Source: Perlabentimonas gracilis (lineage in GTDB: Bacteria > Bacteroidota > Bacteroidia > Bacteroidales > Tenuifilaceae). From it: 64,000 nucleotides of DNA. Shown one piece after another: positions 38,445 through 46,626 of the stretch. Location of the stretch: the NCBI RefSeq assembly GCF_011174675.1, contig NZ_JAANIG010000015.1, positions 1 to 64,000 of the forward strand, written 5' to 3'. The notes beneath the pieces were generated by a model. That model searched no databases, was not told where the DNA came from, and saw nothing but the letters and a program-made list of their open reading frames with translations. The position numbers and the translations under genes were made by a program. Within the stretch, counting starts at the first letter, position 1. Each line of letters starts with the position of its first letter.

Positions 38445-38849
38445 CTATTTCTTAGGATTAATATCTGGTTTCCTTACGTTTGAAAATGCAATCCTTTTAA
38501 ATTCGGGTTTCTTTCCAAAGTTCAGTAGAAGTCCTACCTCAATATTTGTTGCTTTTAAGTAGTTGAGAAGTTGACACTCGTCGTCTTTGCGAATAAATTC
38601 ATTGGCCTTGATCTCAATTATTACAGAGTTCTCAACAATTAAGTCGGCAAAGTATTTACCTACTTTGTGGCTTTTGTAAAAAACATCAATGGGGTATTGG
38701 TCATCAAAATAAACTCCTCGTTCATCCAATTCGATGGCCATGGCAGTTTCGTATACCTTTTCAAGAAATCCATAACCAAGCGTGTTGTAAACATCATAAA
38801 ATACTCCAATTATAATCTCAGTTAGGTCTTTGTGTAATAGTTTTGTCAT
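38445..38849 (-). CDS. GxxExxY protein, predicted PD-(D/E)XK nuclease-fold (PDDEXK_3)
   Basis: 134 residues. The family motif G-x-x-E-x-x-Y is G27-FL-E30-KV-Y33. Further on, D69 (YFADLIV) and the E79-x-K81 motif (IIEIKANEF) fit the PD-(D/E)XK nuclease core, with Q93 and Y97 (ECQLLNYLKA) as the usual helix residues. Catalytic activity has not been shown for this family, to my knowledge. The gene fits exactly between repeat units: U6 begins 17 bases upstream of the ATG, and the stop codon TAG is formed by the CTA within the conserved end of U5. It lies inside the mannoside operon but has no obvious link to sugar use. Confidence 0.9.
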   Translation of the reverse strand: MTKLLHKDLTEIIIGVFYDVYNTLGYGFLEKVYETAMAIELDERGVYFDDQYPIDVFYKSHKVGKYFADLIVENSVIIEIKANEFIRKDDECQLLNYLKATNIEVGLLLNFGKKPEFKRIAFSNVRKPDINPKK

Positions 38850-38866
38850 ATGCTTTCGATTTATTT

Positions 38867-39443
38867 GGCACGCAGATAACGCGGATTTTAAAGATTATAG
38901 ACGGATTTATCACCGGTACTCTTATCAGCGTATATCATTTTAATCTGCGTCATCAGCGTTCTGTTTTTTTGCACGCGCCTGCCTGCCTGGCAAAGGCAGG
39001 GATCACGCGGATTTGTGAGATTTAAAACGGATTTATTTCCTTTCTTTCTTATCTGCGTACATACTTAAGGTCAGCGTCATCAGCGTTCTATTCTCTTAGT
39101 TTTCATATCATTTTCTTGCACGCAGATAACGTGGATCTATTAGATTTAAAACGGATTTATTCCCTTTCATTCTTATCTGCGTACATCCTCAAAATCAGCG
39201 TCATCAGCGTTCTATTTTTTTAGCATCCGGATAACGCGGATTTTAAAGATTTTAGACGGATATATCACCGGTACTCTTATCTGCGTTCATCCTTAAGATC
39301 AGCGTCATCAGCGTTCTATTCTCTTTGTTTTCGTATCATTTTCTTGCACGCAGATAACGCGGATCTATTAGATTTAAAACGGATTTATTCCCTTTCTTTC
39401 TTATCTGCGTACATCCTTAAGATCGGCGTCATCGGCGTTCTAT
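38867..39443. repeat. Right half of a ten-unit repeat array (units U6-U10)
   Basis: Five more units in the same orientation: U6 38867-38964, U7 38971-39091, U8 39118-39215, U9 39223-39319, U10 39346-39443. U6, U8, U9 and U10 are 97-98 bp; U7 is 121 bp because of its palindromic insertion. Gaps alternate between T-runs (U6-U7, U8-U9) and a ~26-base spacer, TCTCTTAGTTTTCATATCAT followed by TTTCTT (U7-U8, and with two changes U9-U10). Forms A and B are mixed (A: U6, U9; B: U7, U8, U10). U10 ends exactly at the stop codon of the GH2 gene (39443-39445). Confidence 0.92.
38978..39000. repeat. Palindromic insertion in array unit U7
   Basis: A 23-bp copy of the palindrome (CCTGCC...GGCAGG, one base longer in the loop side) lies between GCACGCG and GATCACGCGG. 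It has the same position and orientation as the copies in U1 and U3. Confidence 0.72.
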
Positions 39444-41977
39444 TACAAATGCATAATTCTAAGTTGTTCTTTAAATGTTTCAATTGGTAAATCGGTTTTG
39501 CAGAATATTGTTACTTCCTCGTTTGGCAATATATGCATAAAGTTATCGCTAAATTTTGCGTGGCTATGGGTTAGGTACAGCTGAACGTGGGCAGCGAAGG
39601 TTTTGGAGGTTAATCTAATGTTGAACCCATCTTTTACTTCCTCAATTTTTGTTTCGACAGCTGCCGTTGGTAGTTCAAGCATACCAAGTGGAGTTAGAAA
39701 CTTGCGGTTTACGTACTGTTTACCATTGCCATCGATAAATCTCGCCTCCAGCATCACCCTTTCCTTTTTAATATCAGCAAAATACGAATCTGATTTTTCT
39801 GAAATTATAGGTAATGATGTGTTGGCTTTGGCTGTGATCTCTTTGGATAACAGCGTCTTTATATTGCCATCAAAATCAATTACAATAATTTCCAAAGTTC
39901 CTTCGGTATCTTCTATTTTATCGGATACTAGGTGAACCTCAAATTGATTGTTGTAATCAATTGCCGAAACCAGAATATCGGAGTAAAGTTCTCGAACCTT
40001 GTACTGCAGGGCTTTCCAGTTGCCAAACACATCGGTTCCGCTCCAGCTGGTAACGGGCCAACAATCGTTTAGTTGCCAGTATAGCGTGCCCATGCAGTAG
40101 GGCATTGCGCTGCGCTGCGCCTCAATGGCCAGTCCAATTCCCTTGGCTTGCACCAGCTGACTTAGGTAAATAAACTCATCCAGCGTTTCAGCGTATAGCC
40201 CTTCCATCTGAAGGTACGAGTTGATGGTTTGGTAACCCGTAGGATGCTTCTGGTGACATTGTAGGGTAGGGGAGAATAGGTAATCCTGTTCCTCGGATTG
40301 GAATGTGCGAATGGTCGAAATGGTGGGCATTGCCTGCAGACCAAACTCGCTGGCAAAGCGTGGTACCTTCTCAATGTATGTTTCAACGGGTTGTACTCCC
40401 CACCAAACACCCCAGTAGTGTGAGCTGCCGTGGGTTAAACTTTTCTCCCGGCCCCAGCCGTAAAGCGGCGAGGTGGATAGGTAGTATTGTTGTGGGTCGT
40501 GTTCCTTAACGGCATTGGGTAGCACATTATGAAAAACATTTTTGTAACCTGCCCAAATAGATGTTGAATCTTTCTTTGAAATATTGTGAGCCTTTTGCCA
40601 GCCCCAGTTATGCCAACCCTCATCAACCTCGTTGTTGCCACACCAAAGAGCTATGTTGGAGTGGTTGCGTAGCCTTTTTACCTGTTGTATGGCTTCCTGC
40701 TTTACGTTTTCAACGTAATCGTCGTTGCCCGGATACATTGCGCAGGCAAACATAAAATCTTGCCAAACCAGAATGCCATTGCGGTTGCAAAGCTCGTAAA
40801 AGATATCATCCTCGTAAACCCCGCCACCCCATACGCGTAGCATATTCATATTCGACTCAACGGCTCGGGCAATAATATCCTCATAATTTTGCTGGGTAAC
40901 CTTGGTAACAAACGAGTGCTGTGGGATGTAGTTGGCGCCCTTCATATATACCCTATGGCCGTTTAGCTCAACGTATAGGGCTTGACCGTGCTCGTCGTCC
41001 TCAAGAACTGTTCTGAGGGTTCTAACTCCAAAGGGAATTTCTTTTGTATGGTTATAACCCGATTCGGTTATTAGCTCAATGCGCAAATCGTAAATATGTG
41101 ATTCGCCCAGGCCATTACTCCACCAGAGTTTTGGGTTGTTGATTTTAAACGCGATGCTGTGGCTATGATTGACTGATTGGAGACTGATTGCTTGATTGGT
41201 TAGTTGTGTGTTAGTCTTGGAATCAATTACTCGGATTGTAGCATTTTCGTTGATTTCAGATTCTACCCAGTAGGTTAAGCCGATGGTAGCCGCTTGTTCT
41301 GTAATATTTTTGGTATAGATGTGGAAATCGGTTTGGCGATGGGTGTTCCAAGCCTCAAGGTAAACCGGTTTGTGTATTCCTGCAGTGATAAATCGAGGGC
41401 CCCAGTCCCAACCAAAATGGTATGCCGCCTTGCGCGCAAAGTTCCATTTGCCGCCGGGTAGGGGATAGCCCAGAGCTAAGGAATCCTCGAAAAATTTGTT
41501 TAATGCCGATTGGAAATGAACTTCCAAAAGGTTGTTACCAACTTTGAGTAGTTCCCTACAATTGATTTCCCACTTGCGGTGCATATTGTTGGCCTGCAGT
41601 ATTTTTTGACCGTTAAGCGTTACATTGGCGTAGGTGTCTAATCCTTCAAATACAAGTTTGATGTTATTGTTTGCAAGCAGGATGGAATCGACGGTAAACT
41701 GAGCTTTGTAAATCCAATCCCGCTCGCCAATCCATTGTAGCTTCTCCTCGTTACAGCCGTAGAATGGGTTATCGATAACGCCATTGTTTCTTAAATCGGT
41801 GTGGACTGTTCCAGGTACGTTGGCCGGATACCAATCGGGTTCACTGCTATCTCGGAAAATCCAGTTGGTATTCAACTCCATCCTTTCAACCAGTTCCCTT
41901 CTAGGCTCATCCTTGCAAGATGATAATATGAGCATTGCAACGGTAAAAAAAGAAATGATAGTAAGGCGATATCTCAT
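39443..41977 (-). CDS. GH2 beta-mannosidase lipoprotein
   Basis: 844 residues. The lipobox is LSSC (C21). The sugar-binding domain (LVFEGLDTYANVTLNGQKI, about 107-125) is followed by the Ig-like domain and the TIM barrel. The acid/base is E450 in WCGNNEVDEGW and the nucleophile is E544 in FASEFGLQAMP; the W-C-G-N-N-E form is typical of beta-mannosidases rather than beta-galactosidases. It would remove non-reducing beta-mannose, for example the Man-beta-1,4-GlcNAc core link of N-glycans, at the cell surface or in the periplasm. The upstream GH92 gene ends 13 bases before it. Its stop codon directly touches repeat unit U10. Confidence 0.94.
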   Translation of the reverse strand: MRYRLTIISFFTVAMLILSSCKDEPRRELVERMELNTNWIFRDSSEPDWYPANVPGTVHTDLRNNGVIDNPFYGCNEEKLQWIGERDWIYKAQFTVDSILLANNNIKLVFEGLDTYANVTLNGQKILQANNMHRKWEINCRELLKVGNNLLEVHFQSALNKFFEDSLALGYPLPGGKWNFARKAAYHFGWDWGPRFITAGIHKPVYLEAWNTHRQTDFHIYTKNITEQAATIGLTYWVESEINENATIRVIDSKTNTQLTNQAISLQSVNHSHSIAFKINNPKLWWSNGLGESHIYDLRIELITESGYNHTKEIPFGVRTLRTVLEDDEHGQALYVELNGHRVYMKGANYIPQHSFVTKVTQQNYEDIIARAVESNMNMLRVWGGGVYEDDIFYELCNRNGILVWQDFMFACAMYPGNDDYVENVKQEAIQQVKRLRNHSNIALWCGNNEVDEGWHNWGWQKAHNISKKDSTSIWAGYKNVFHNVLPNAVKEHDPQQYYLSTSPLYGWGREKSLTHGSSHYWGVWWGVQPVETYIEKVPRFASEFGLQAMPTISTIRTFQSEEQDYLFSPTLQCHQKHPTGYQTINSYLQMEGLYAETLDEFIYLSQLVQAKGIGLAIEAQRSAMPYCMGTLYWQLNDCWPVTSWSGTDVFGNWKALQYKVRELYSDILVSAIDYNNQFEVHLVSDKIEDTEGTLEIIVIDFDGNIKTLLSKEITAKANTSLPIISEKSDSYFADIKKERVMLEARFIDGNGKQYVNRKFLTPLGMLELPTAAVETKIEEVKDGFNIRLTSKTFAAHVQLYLTHSHAKFSDNFMHILPNEEVTIFCKTDLPIETFKEQLRIMHL

Positions 41978-41990
41978 TACACGATTGTTT

Positions 41991-44300
41991 TTAGTAATGC
42001 TTTATGCTCCAGCGCGATCGGGCACCCATGTAGAATGTCAGCTCGCCACCAGCCAAAATATCATAATGACTTATTTTATTGTTGATTATATCTTGCCCGT
42101 TTAGCTTTGCTTTTAGCACATATTTATTGTCGGGCGACTGGTTAACTGCTCTAATTCTAAAGGTTTTGCCATTCTCAAGGTTTATTGTGGCCGATTTTAC
42201 CAATGGGCTGCCCAGCTCGTAGTATTCAGAGCCCGGTGCAACAGGGTAAAAGCCTAGTGCGCTAAAAATATACCAAGCGCTCATTTGACCAAGGTCGTCG
42301 TTTCCGCTAAGGCCATCGGGGGTTGGCTTGTACTTGGTGTCGATAATCAATCTAACCGTTTCCTGCGTTTTCCATGGATTTGCGGTCCAGTTGTATAGAT
42401 ATGGAATATGGTGCGATGGCTCGTTGCCATGCACGTAGTTCCCAATTATTCCCTCGCGGGTTATATCCTCGGTATTCTCGAAATACTTATCGGGTAGGTG
42501 CATATTAAAAACCGAGTCGAGGTAAACCTCCAGCTCTCTTTGGCCGCCCAGCAGCTCCATTAGCCCTTCCACATCGTGAGGCACATAAAGCGAGTAGTTC
42601 CACGCATTACCTTCAATAAAGCCTTGTCCGTGGGTGTCGAGCACATCAAAATCCTCTTTAAATGTTCCATCCAATAGGCGTGGTCGCATAAAACCTATGG
42701 ATTTATCGAAAACATTTCGATAGTTCTGTGCGCGCTGCGTAAATTCTTTGTAGATATTTTCGTTGCCTAGCTTTTTGGCCATTTGGGCTATTGTCCAATC
42801 GTCGTAGGCAAACTCCAGGTTTTTCGATACCGAATTGTTGGAGATATCCTCTGGAACATAGCCAAGCTTAATGTAATGATCCAATCCATCGTACCAGCCA
42901 TTGCTGGCGGTTTGTACGGCAGCATCGAGGGCAAACTGTGTGTCAAAATTGGCATTACCCTTCACAATGGCATCGGCAAGGAGCGAAACGGAGTGGTAGC
43001 CAATCATACACCAGTTCTCGTTGGCGTAGTGGCTCCATACGGGCAGCATTTTATGTACGCTTTGCGAGTAGTGCGCCAGCATTGATTTTATCATATCCAT
43101 ATTGCGATTGGGCTGAATCACATTGAAAAGCGGATGTAACGCCCTGTAGGTATCCCAAAGCGAGAAGGTGGTGTAGTTGGTGAAACCCTCAGCGGTGTGA
43201 ATATTCTGGTCGAGTCCTTTGTACTGACCATCAACATCCATATAAACGGTTGGGCCAAGGAAGGAGTGGTAGAGCGAGGTGTAGAAGTTAACCTTATCGT
43301 CGTCGGTTAGGGTTTCTACCTCAATCCTTGACAGCTCCTTATTCCATAAATTTTGCCCTTCCCGCACCACTCGATCGAAGTCCCAGTGCGGCGTTTCTGC
43401 AGCAAGGTTTTTTAAAGCGCCGTAGGTGCTAACTGGCGATATGGCCACCTTCATTAAAATTTGCTCATTGTTATCGGTTTCAAAATCGAAATGACACTTT
43501 ATTTCACGCCCAGCATTTTCGGGGAAATTGCTGTTCTGGTCGAATCGTCTCCAAAATCCACGGTAAATCAGTTCCTCACTGTTGACTAATCCATAGGATT
43601 TGAAAGGCTTTGAAAACGATATGGCGAAATACACCGTGCGGGTGCGTGCCCAGCCGTGGGTTTGCCGGTAACCAGTTATCAGGGTGTCGTTTTCGGCGCG
43701 GATAAATGTCCATACATTTTTACCGGGGTAGTTATAAATACCATGGGTTAAATCAACAATTATATGTGCATCGGACGATTTTGGAAACGTGTAACGATGC
43801 ATTCCCACCCGGGTTGTGGTGGTTAGCTCTGCGTTGATACTATAATCGCTTAGGTGAACCTGATAGTAGTTTGGCTGCGCCGACTCATTATCGTGGCTAA
43901 AGCTAGAGCGGTAGCCCGAGTCGGGATTTGTTGAAGTGCCCGGGTTTAGCCTAAGTTCACCCGTAGTGGGCATCACCAGGATATCGCCCAAGTCGGAGTG
44001 GCCTGTACCGCTAAAATGGGTGTGGCTAAAACCAACAATGGTGCTATCGTCGTACTGGTAACCTGCGCAGTAATCGTAAACCTTTGGATTGTACTTGCCA
44101 TCCAAGGAATAGGGTATGGTGTCGGTATCGGGGCTTAGCTGAACCGAACCAAATGGAACTGTTGCACCTGGAAAGGTGTGTCCCATTCGCTGGGTGCCAA
44201 TAAATGGGTTTACCCAATGAATTGGTTCCTTCTCCAATTGCTGCGCTACTGAAGAAACAGAAGTGCTTACAAACAGTATGATGGCTAAGTGTTTAATCAT
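41991..44300 (-). CDS. GH92 exo-alpha-mannosidase
   Basis: 769 residues. It has a signal peptide (VSSVAQ) and no lipobox, so it should be periplasmic. The core is complete: NPFIGTQRMGHTFPGATVPFG near residue 31, the acid E627 in YVHGNEPSHH, and D668/D669 in SGNDDLGQMSAWYIFSALGFYPV. Unlike the 34947 paralogue it has no extra C-terminal modules, so it may act on smaller imported oligosaccharides. It lies between the kinase gene (27 bases) and the GH2 gene (13 bases). Confidence 0.95.
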   Translation of the reverse strand: MIKHLAIILFVSTSVSSVAQQLEKEPIHWVNPFIGTQRMGHTFPGATVPFGSVQLSPDTDTIPYSLDGKYNPKVYDYCAGYQYDDSTIVGFSHTHFSGTGHSDLGDILVMPTTGELRLNPGTSTNPDSGYRSSFSHDNESAQPNYYQVHLSDYSINAELTTTTRVGMHRYTFPKSSDAHIIVDLTHGIYNYPGKNVWTFIRAENDTLITGYRQTHGWARTRTVYFAISFSKPFKSYGLVNSEELIYRGFWRRFDQNSNFPENAGREIKCHFDFETDNNEQILMKVAISPVSTYGALKNLAAETPHWDFDRVVREGQNLWNKELSRIEVETLTDDDKVNFYTSLYHSFLGPTVYMDVDGQYKGLDQNIHTAEGFTNYTTFSLWDTYRALHPLFNVIQPNRNMDMIKSMLAHYSQSVHKMLPVWSHYANENWCMIGYHSVSLLADAIVKGNANFDTQFALDAAVQTASNGWYDGLDHYIKLGYVPEDISNNSVSKNLEFAYDDWTIAQMAKKLGNENIYKEFTQRAQNYRNVFDKSIGFMRPRLLDGTFKEDFDVLDTHGQGFIEGNAWNYSLYVPHDVEGLMELLGGQRELEVYLDSVFNMHLPDKYFENTEDITREGIIGNYVHGNEPSHHIPYLYNWTANPWKTQETVRLIIDTKYKPTPDGLSGNDDLGQMSAWYIFSALGFYPVAPGSEYYELGSPLVKSATINLENGKTFRIRAVNQSPDNKYVLKAKLNGQDIINNKISHYDILAGGELTFYMGARSRWSIKHY

Positions 44301-44327
44301 AGGTTTCGATTCTCGATTTCAAGCAGA

Positions 44328-45434
44328 TTATAGCTTGCCAATAGCCTTAAGTGCAAAAGCGTAGGCCCCAATGGCCACGGCTTGGCTGGTACCAAGTCGA
44401 GTGCGACCAACAGCCACGTTTTTTTGCCAGCTATAGGGAACCTCCATGTTAACATTGGGAACCTTTACCATCTTTGGGTTATTTTGATAAAATGCATTGC
44501 TATCCTCATAACTTTCCAGATTAAAGGCTTTAACCTCAAGCCTATTGATATTCTGGCCATTGTAGGTAGATATTTTCCCGTTGAGCTGCGCCATCATCGA
44601 TGGGGCAAATAGGGGATAGGCATTTGAAAGACCTCCGCCAATTACCACATTGCAATCGAGGAGTGTAATGGCGTTGGCCAGCACATCGCCAAGGGTTTTG
44701 CCAAGCCTCTCGAAGCTAGCACTGGCGGCTAATGCGTCACCTTTTTGGTAGCCCAGGGCAATGTCGAAAATTTCTTTGGGGGTTAGCTTTTTATCCTCTA
44801 TGTTGCCAGTTATTTCTGAATACACACGCTGAACAGCCCGGATGCTGATGCTCTCCTCTGCAAAAACGCTTGGTTCAAGGGCATTGCGGGTTACCCAAAT
44901 CTCGGCGCCAGCCGAGTTATCGCCTAGGTACAGCTCACCATTGTGCACTATACCCGCTCCAAACCCTGTGCCCAGCGTAATGCCCAGCAGATTTTTATAC
45001 CTTTTAGAGATGTTGTGGCTTTCCAACTCATTGTTAATCTCGGGTAACATTCCGGCTATGGCCTCGCCATAGGCAAACAGATCGCCATCGTTATTTATAA
45101 ACACGGGAATTTCAAACACACCCTCGAGCATTGGTCCAAGGGCAATTCCTCCCCTGAAAGCTGGCAGATTCCCCAAATCGCCAATAACCCCGTTGGGGTA
45201 GTCGGCTGGGCCAGGGAATGCGAAGCTAATCGCTGAAGGGTCCTCCTTGAGCATCGACCTAACCTCCTTAAATCCATTTACAATGCTACTTAAGCAAAGG
45301 TTTAGGTCGTGACCGTTTGCGGGGTAGGCAATGGGGTTTACTATCTCCTTACCTCCTTTTATTGCCGAAAAAACAAAGTTTGTTCCCCCAGCATCGAGGG
45401 TCATTACTACCTCTTTTCGTTTGTTAAGTTCCAT
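44328..45434 (-). CDS. ROK-family sugar kinase
   Basis: 368 residues. The N-terminal phosphate loop is TLDAGGTNFVFSAIKGG (about 12-28), and GITLGTGFGAGIVHNGELYLG matches the ROK core. After it, the zinc-binding motif of most ROK kinases (H and three Cys in CxCGxxGCxE) is missing: the sequence reads DNSAGAEIWVTRNALEPSVFAEE. Such zinc-free ROK proteins occur in this phylum. The operon context suggests it phosphorylates mannose or a related hexose. It is joined to the MFS gene by 9 bases and to GH92 by 27. Confidence 0.87.
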   Translation of the reverse strand: MELNKRKEVVMTLDAGGTNFVFSAIKGGKEIVNPIAYPANGHDLNLCLSSIVNGFKEVRSMLKEDPSAISFAFPGPADYPNGVIGDLGNLPAFRGGIALGPMLEGVFEIPVFINNDGDLFAYGEAIAGMLPEINNELESHNISKRYKNLLGITLGTGFGAGIVHNGELYLGDNSAGAEIWVTRNALEPSVFAEESISIRAVQRVYSEITGNIEDKKLTPKEIFDIALGYQKGDALAASASFERLGKTLGDVLANAITLLDCNVVIGGGLSNAYPLFAPSMMAQLNGKISTYNGQNINRLEVKAFNLESYEDSNAFYQNNPKMVKVPNVNMEVPYSWQKNVAVGRTRLGTSQAVAIGAYAFALKAIGKL

Positions 45435-45443
45435 ATTATCAAC

Positions 45444-46622
45444 CTATTTTTTTGCAGATTTTAGGGCTACAATCAGAATGTAGAATATGCATGCGGCTGG
45501 AACTAAGAATCCCAGCTGTACGCTAATATCGGCCACGGCACCCGTGATGGGTGGGATTAGCGCACCACCCACAATGGCAGTTACCATTAGGCCCGAGAGT
45601 TCGTTTGCCCGTTCGGGCATTGCATCAACAGTAATTGAGAAGATAAGCGGGAAGATATTTGAGAAGCCTAAGCCAATCATCACTATGCCTGAGTATGCAA
45701 AATACTGGCTTCCGAAGAATAGCAGCAGCATTCCCAGTACTGATAGGAGTACGCTGTAAACCAAAAACTTGCCAGCTTTCAATTTCTTCAGGATAAATGC
45801 ACCCGCAAGGCGACCAAGAAAAATGGGCAAGAAGAATAGCCCCCAGGCCAGCCAAAGGCCAAAATCGCTAATACCATAAACCTTATCCATAAGGATTGGA
45901 ATCTGAGCGCTCATCGATACTTCGGCGCCAACGTAAAGAAAAATTCCAACCACCATAAGCAATACGAAAGGATTGCCTAGTAGCTTTAGGCTCGATGATA
46001 GGGTTGCAGGTTTTGCATCGGCACTTCTCTTCTCCTCAAACTTTAGGGAGTTAACCCACACAAGTGTAATTAGGATTATAATGGCGAACATAGGGAATAG
46101 GATGGTCCAGTCGAGTCCAAACCAAATCCCAACGGCAGGCGGCACTAAAAAGCCAAGCGATGAGCCAATGGCCTTAATAGATTGCCCCAGCGACAGGTTG
46201 CTGGAGTATTGCCCGTCGGCTGAAACATCGCGCATAATGGGGTTGCCCGCAACCTGTAGGGTAGTGGCTCCCGCGCCCAAAAGAAAGATGGAGGCGAAAA
46301 GTGCGTAAAGTTTTGTGAATGATCCCGCTTCAATTACAGCTTTGGGTCCATACATCCCGAAAAGTATTGGAATAACTAGGCCAATTAGCGCAATGGTTAA
46401 GCCCAGCAGAAGGATAAACTTTTTGCCCTTTTTATCTTGATAAACTCCCATTGGAATGGATAGTACGCCAAACATGATAAACCCGCTGGTGGTCATTAGC
46501 GAGGCCACAAAGTTTGATACCTCAAAAGAGTCCTTAACCAGCGATACCAGTGGACCCACCACGTCGCCAAAGCCCATGGCTAGGAATGCGAGAAAAATTG
46601 GAAAGGTTTTACTACGTGACAT
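45444..46622 (-). CDS. MFS sugar transporter
   Basis: 392 residues, 12 predicted membrane segments. The start FPIFLAFLAMGFGDVVGPLVSLVKDSF and the inter-TM2/3 loop GVYQDKKGKKFILLLG are major-facilitator features. Its resemblance is to the fucose/glucose proton symporter branch. It probably imports the hexose set free by the mannosidases. The LacI-type gene ends 4 bases upstream and the kinase gene starts 9 bases downstream, so it is in the middle of one operon. Confidence 0.88.
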   Translation of the reverse strand: MSRSKTFPIFLAFLAMGFGDVVGPLVSLVKDSFEVSNFVASLMTTSGFIMFGVLSIPMGVYQDKKGKKFILLLGLTIALIGLVIPILFGMYGPKAVIEAGSFTKLYALFASIFLLGAGATTLQVAGNPIMRDVSADGQYSSNLSLGQSIKAIGSSLGFLVPPAVGIWFGLDWTILFPMFAIIILITLVWVNSLKFEEKRSADAKPATLSSSLKLLGNPFVLLMVVGIFLYVGAEVSMSAQIPILMDKVYGISDFGLWLAWGLFFLPIFLGRLAGAFILKKLKAGKFLVYSVLLSVLGMLLLFFGSQYFAYSGIVMIGLGFSNIFPLIFSITVDAMPERANELSGLMVTAIVGGALIPPITGAVADISVQLGFLVPAACIFYILIVALKSAKK

Positions 46623-46626
46623 AACG

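Larger units (their letters stand above)
37895..38448. repeat. Left half of a ten-unit repeat array (units U1-U5)
   Basis: Five direct, same-orientation units: U1 37895-38010, U2 38017-38104, U3 38112-38230, U4 38259-38356, U5 38364-38448. Each begins GGCACGC or GCACGC, has ACGCGGAT (or variant) and a TTTAAAnnTTTAnACGG core, and ends CATCAGCGTTCTAT or CATCGGCGTTCTAT. Gaps are T-runs of 6-8 bases, except U3-U4, where the 28-base gap contains TCTCTTAGTTTTCATATCAT. The core exists in two forms, A (ATTATAGACGG...TTATCAGCG) and B (ATTTAAAACGG...TTATCTGCG). U1 starts 14 bases upstream of the GH92 start codon. U5 contains the stop codon of the GxxExxY gene. Confidence 0.92.

Noticed and set aside
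38280-38483. A 67-codon open frame on the plus strand inside the array
   Set aside because: It runs through the repeat units and the end of the GxxExxY gene, with low-complexity content.
37895-39443. The repeat array read as a CRISPR
   Set aside because: Units are about 98 bp, the gaps are T-runs or one recurring 26-base spacer instead of unique spacers, and no cas gene is near.
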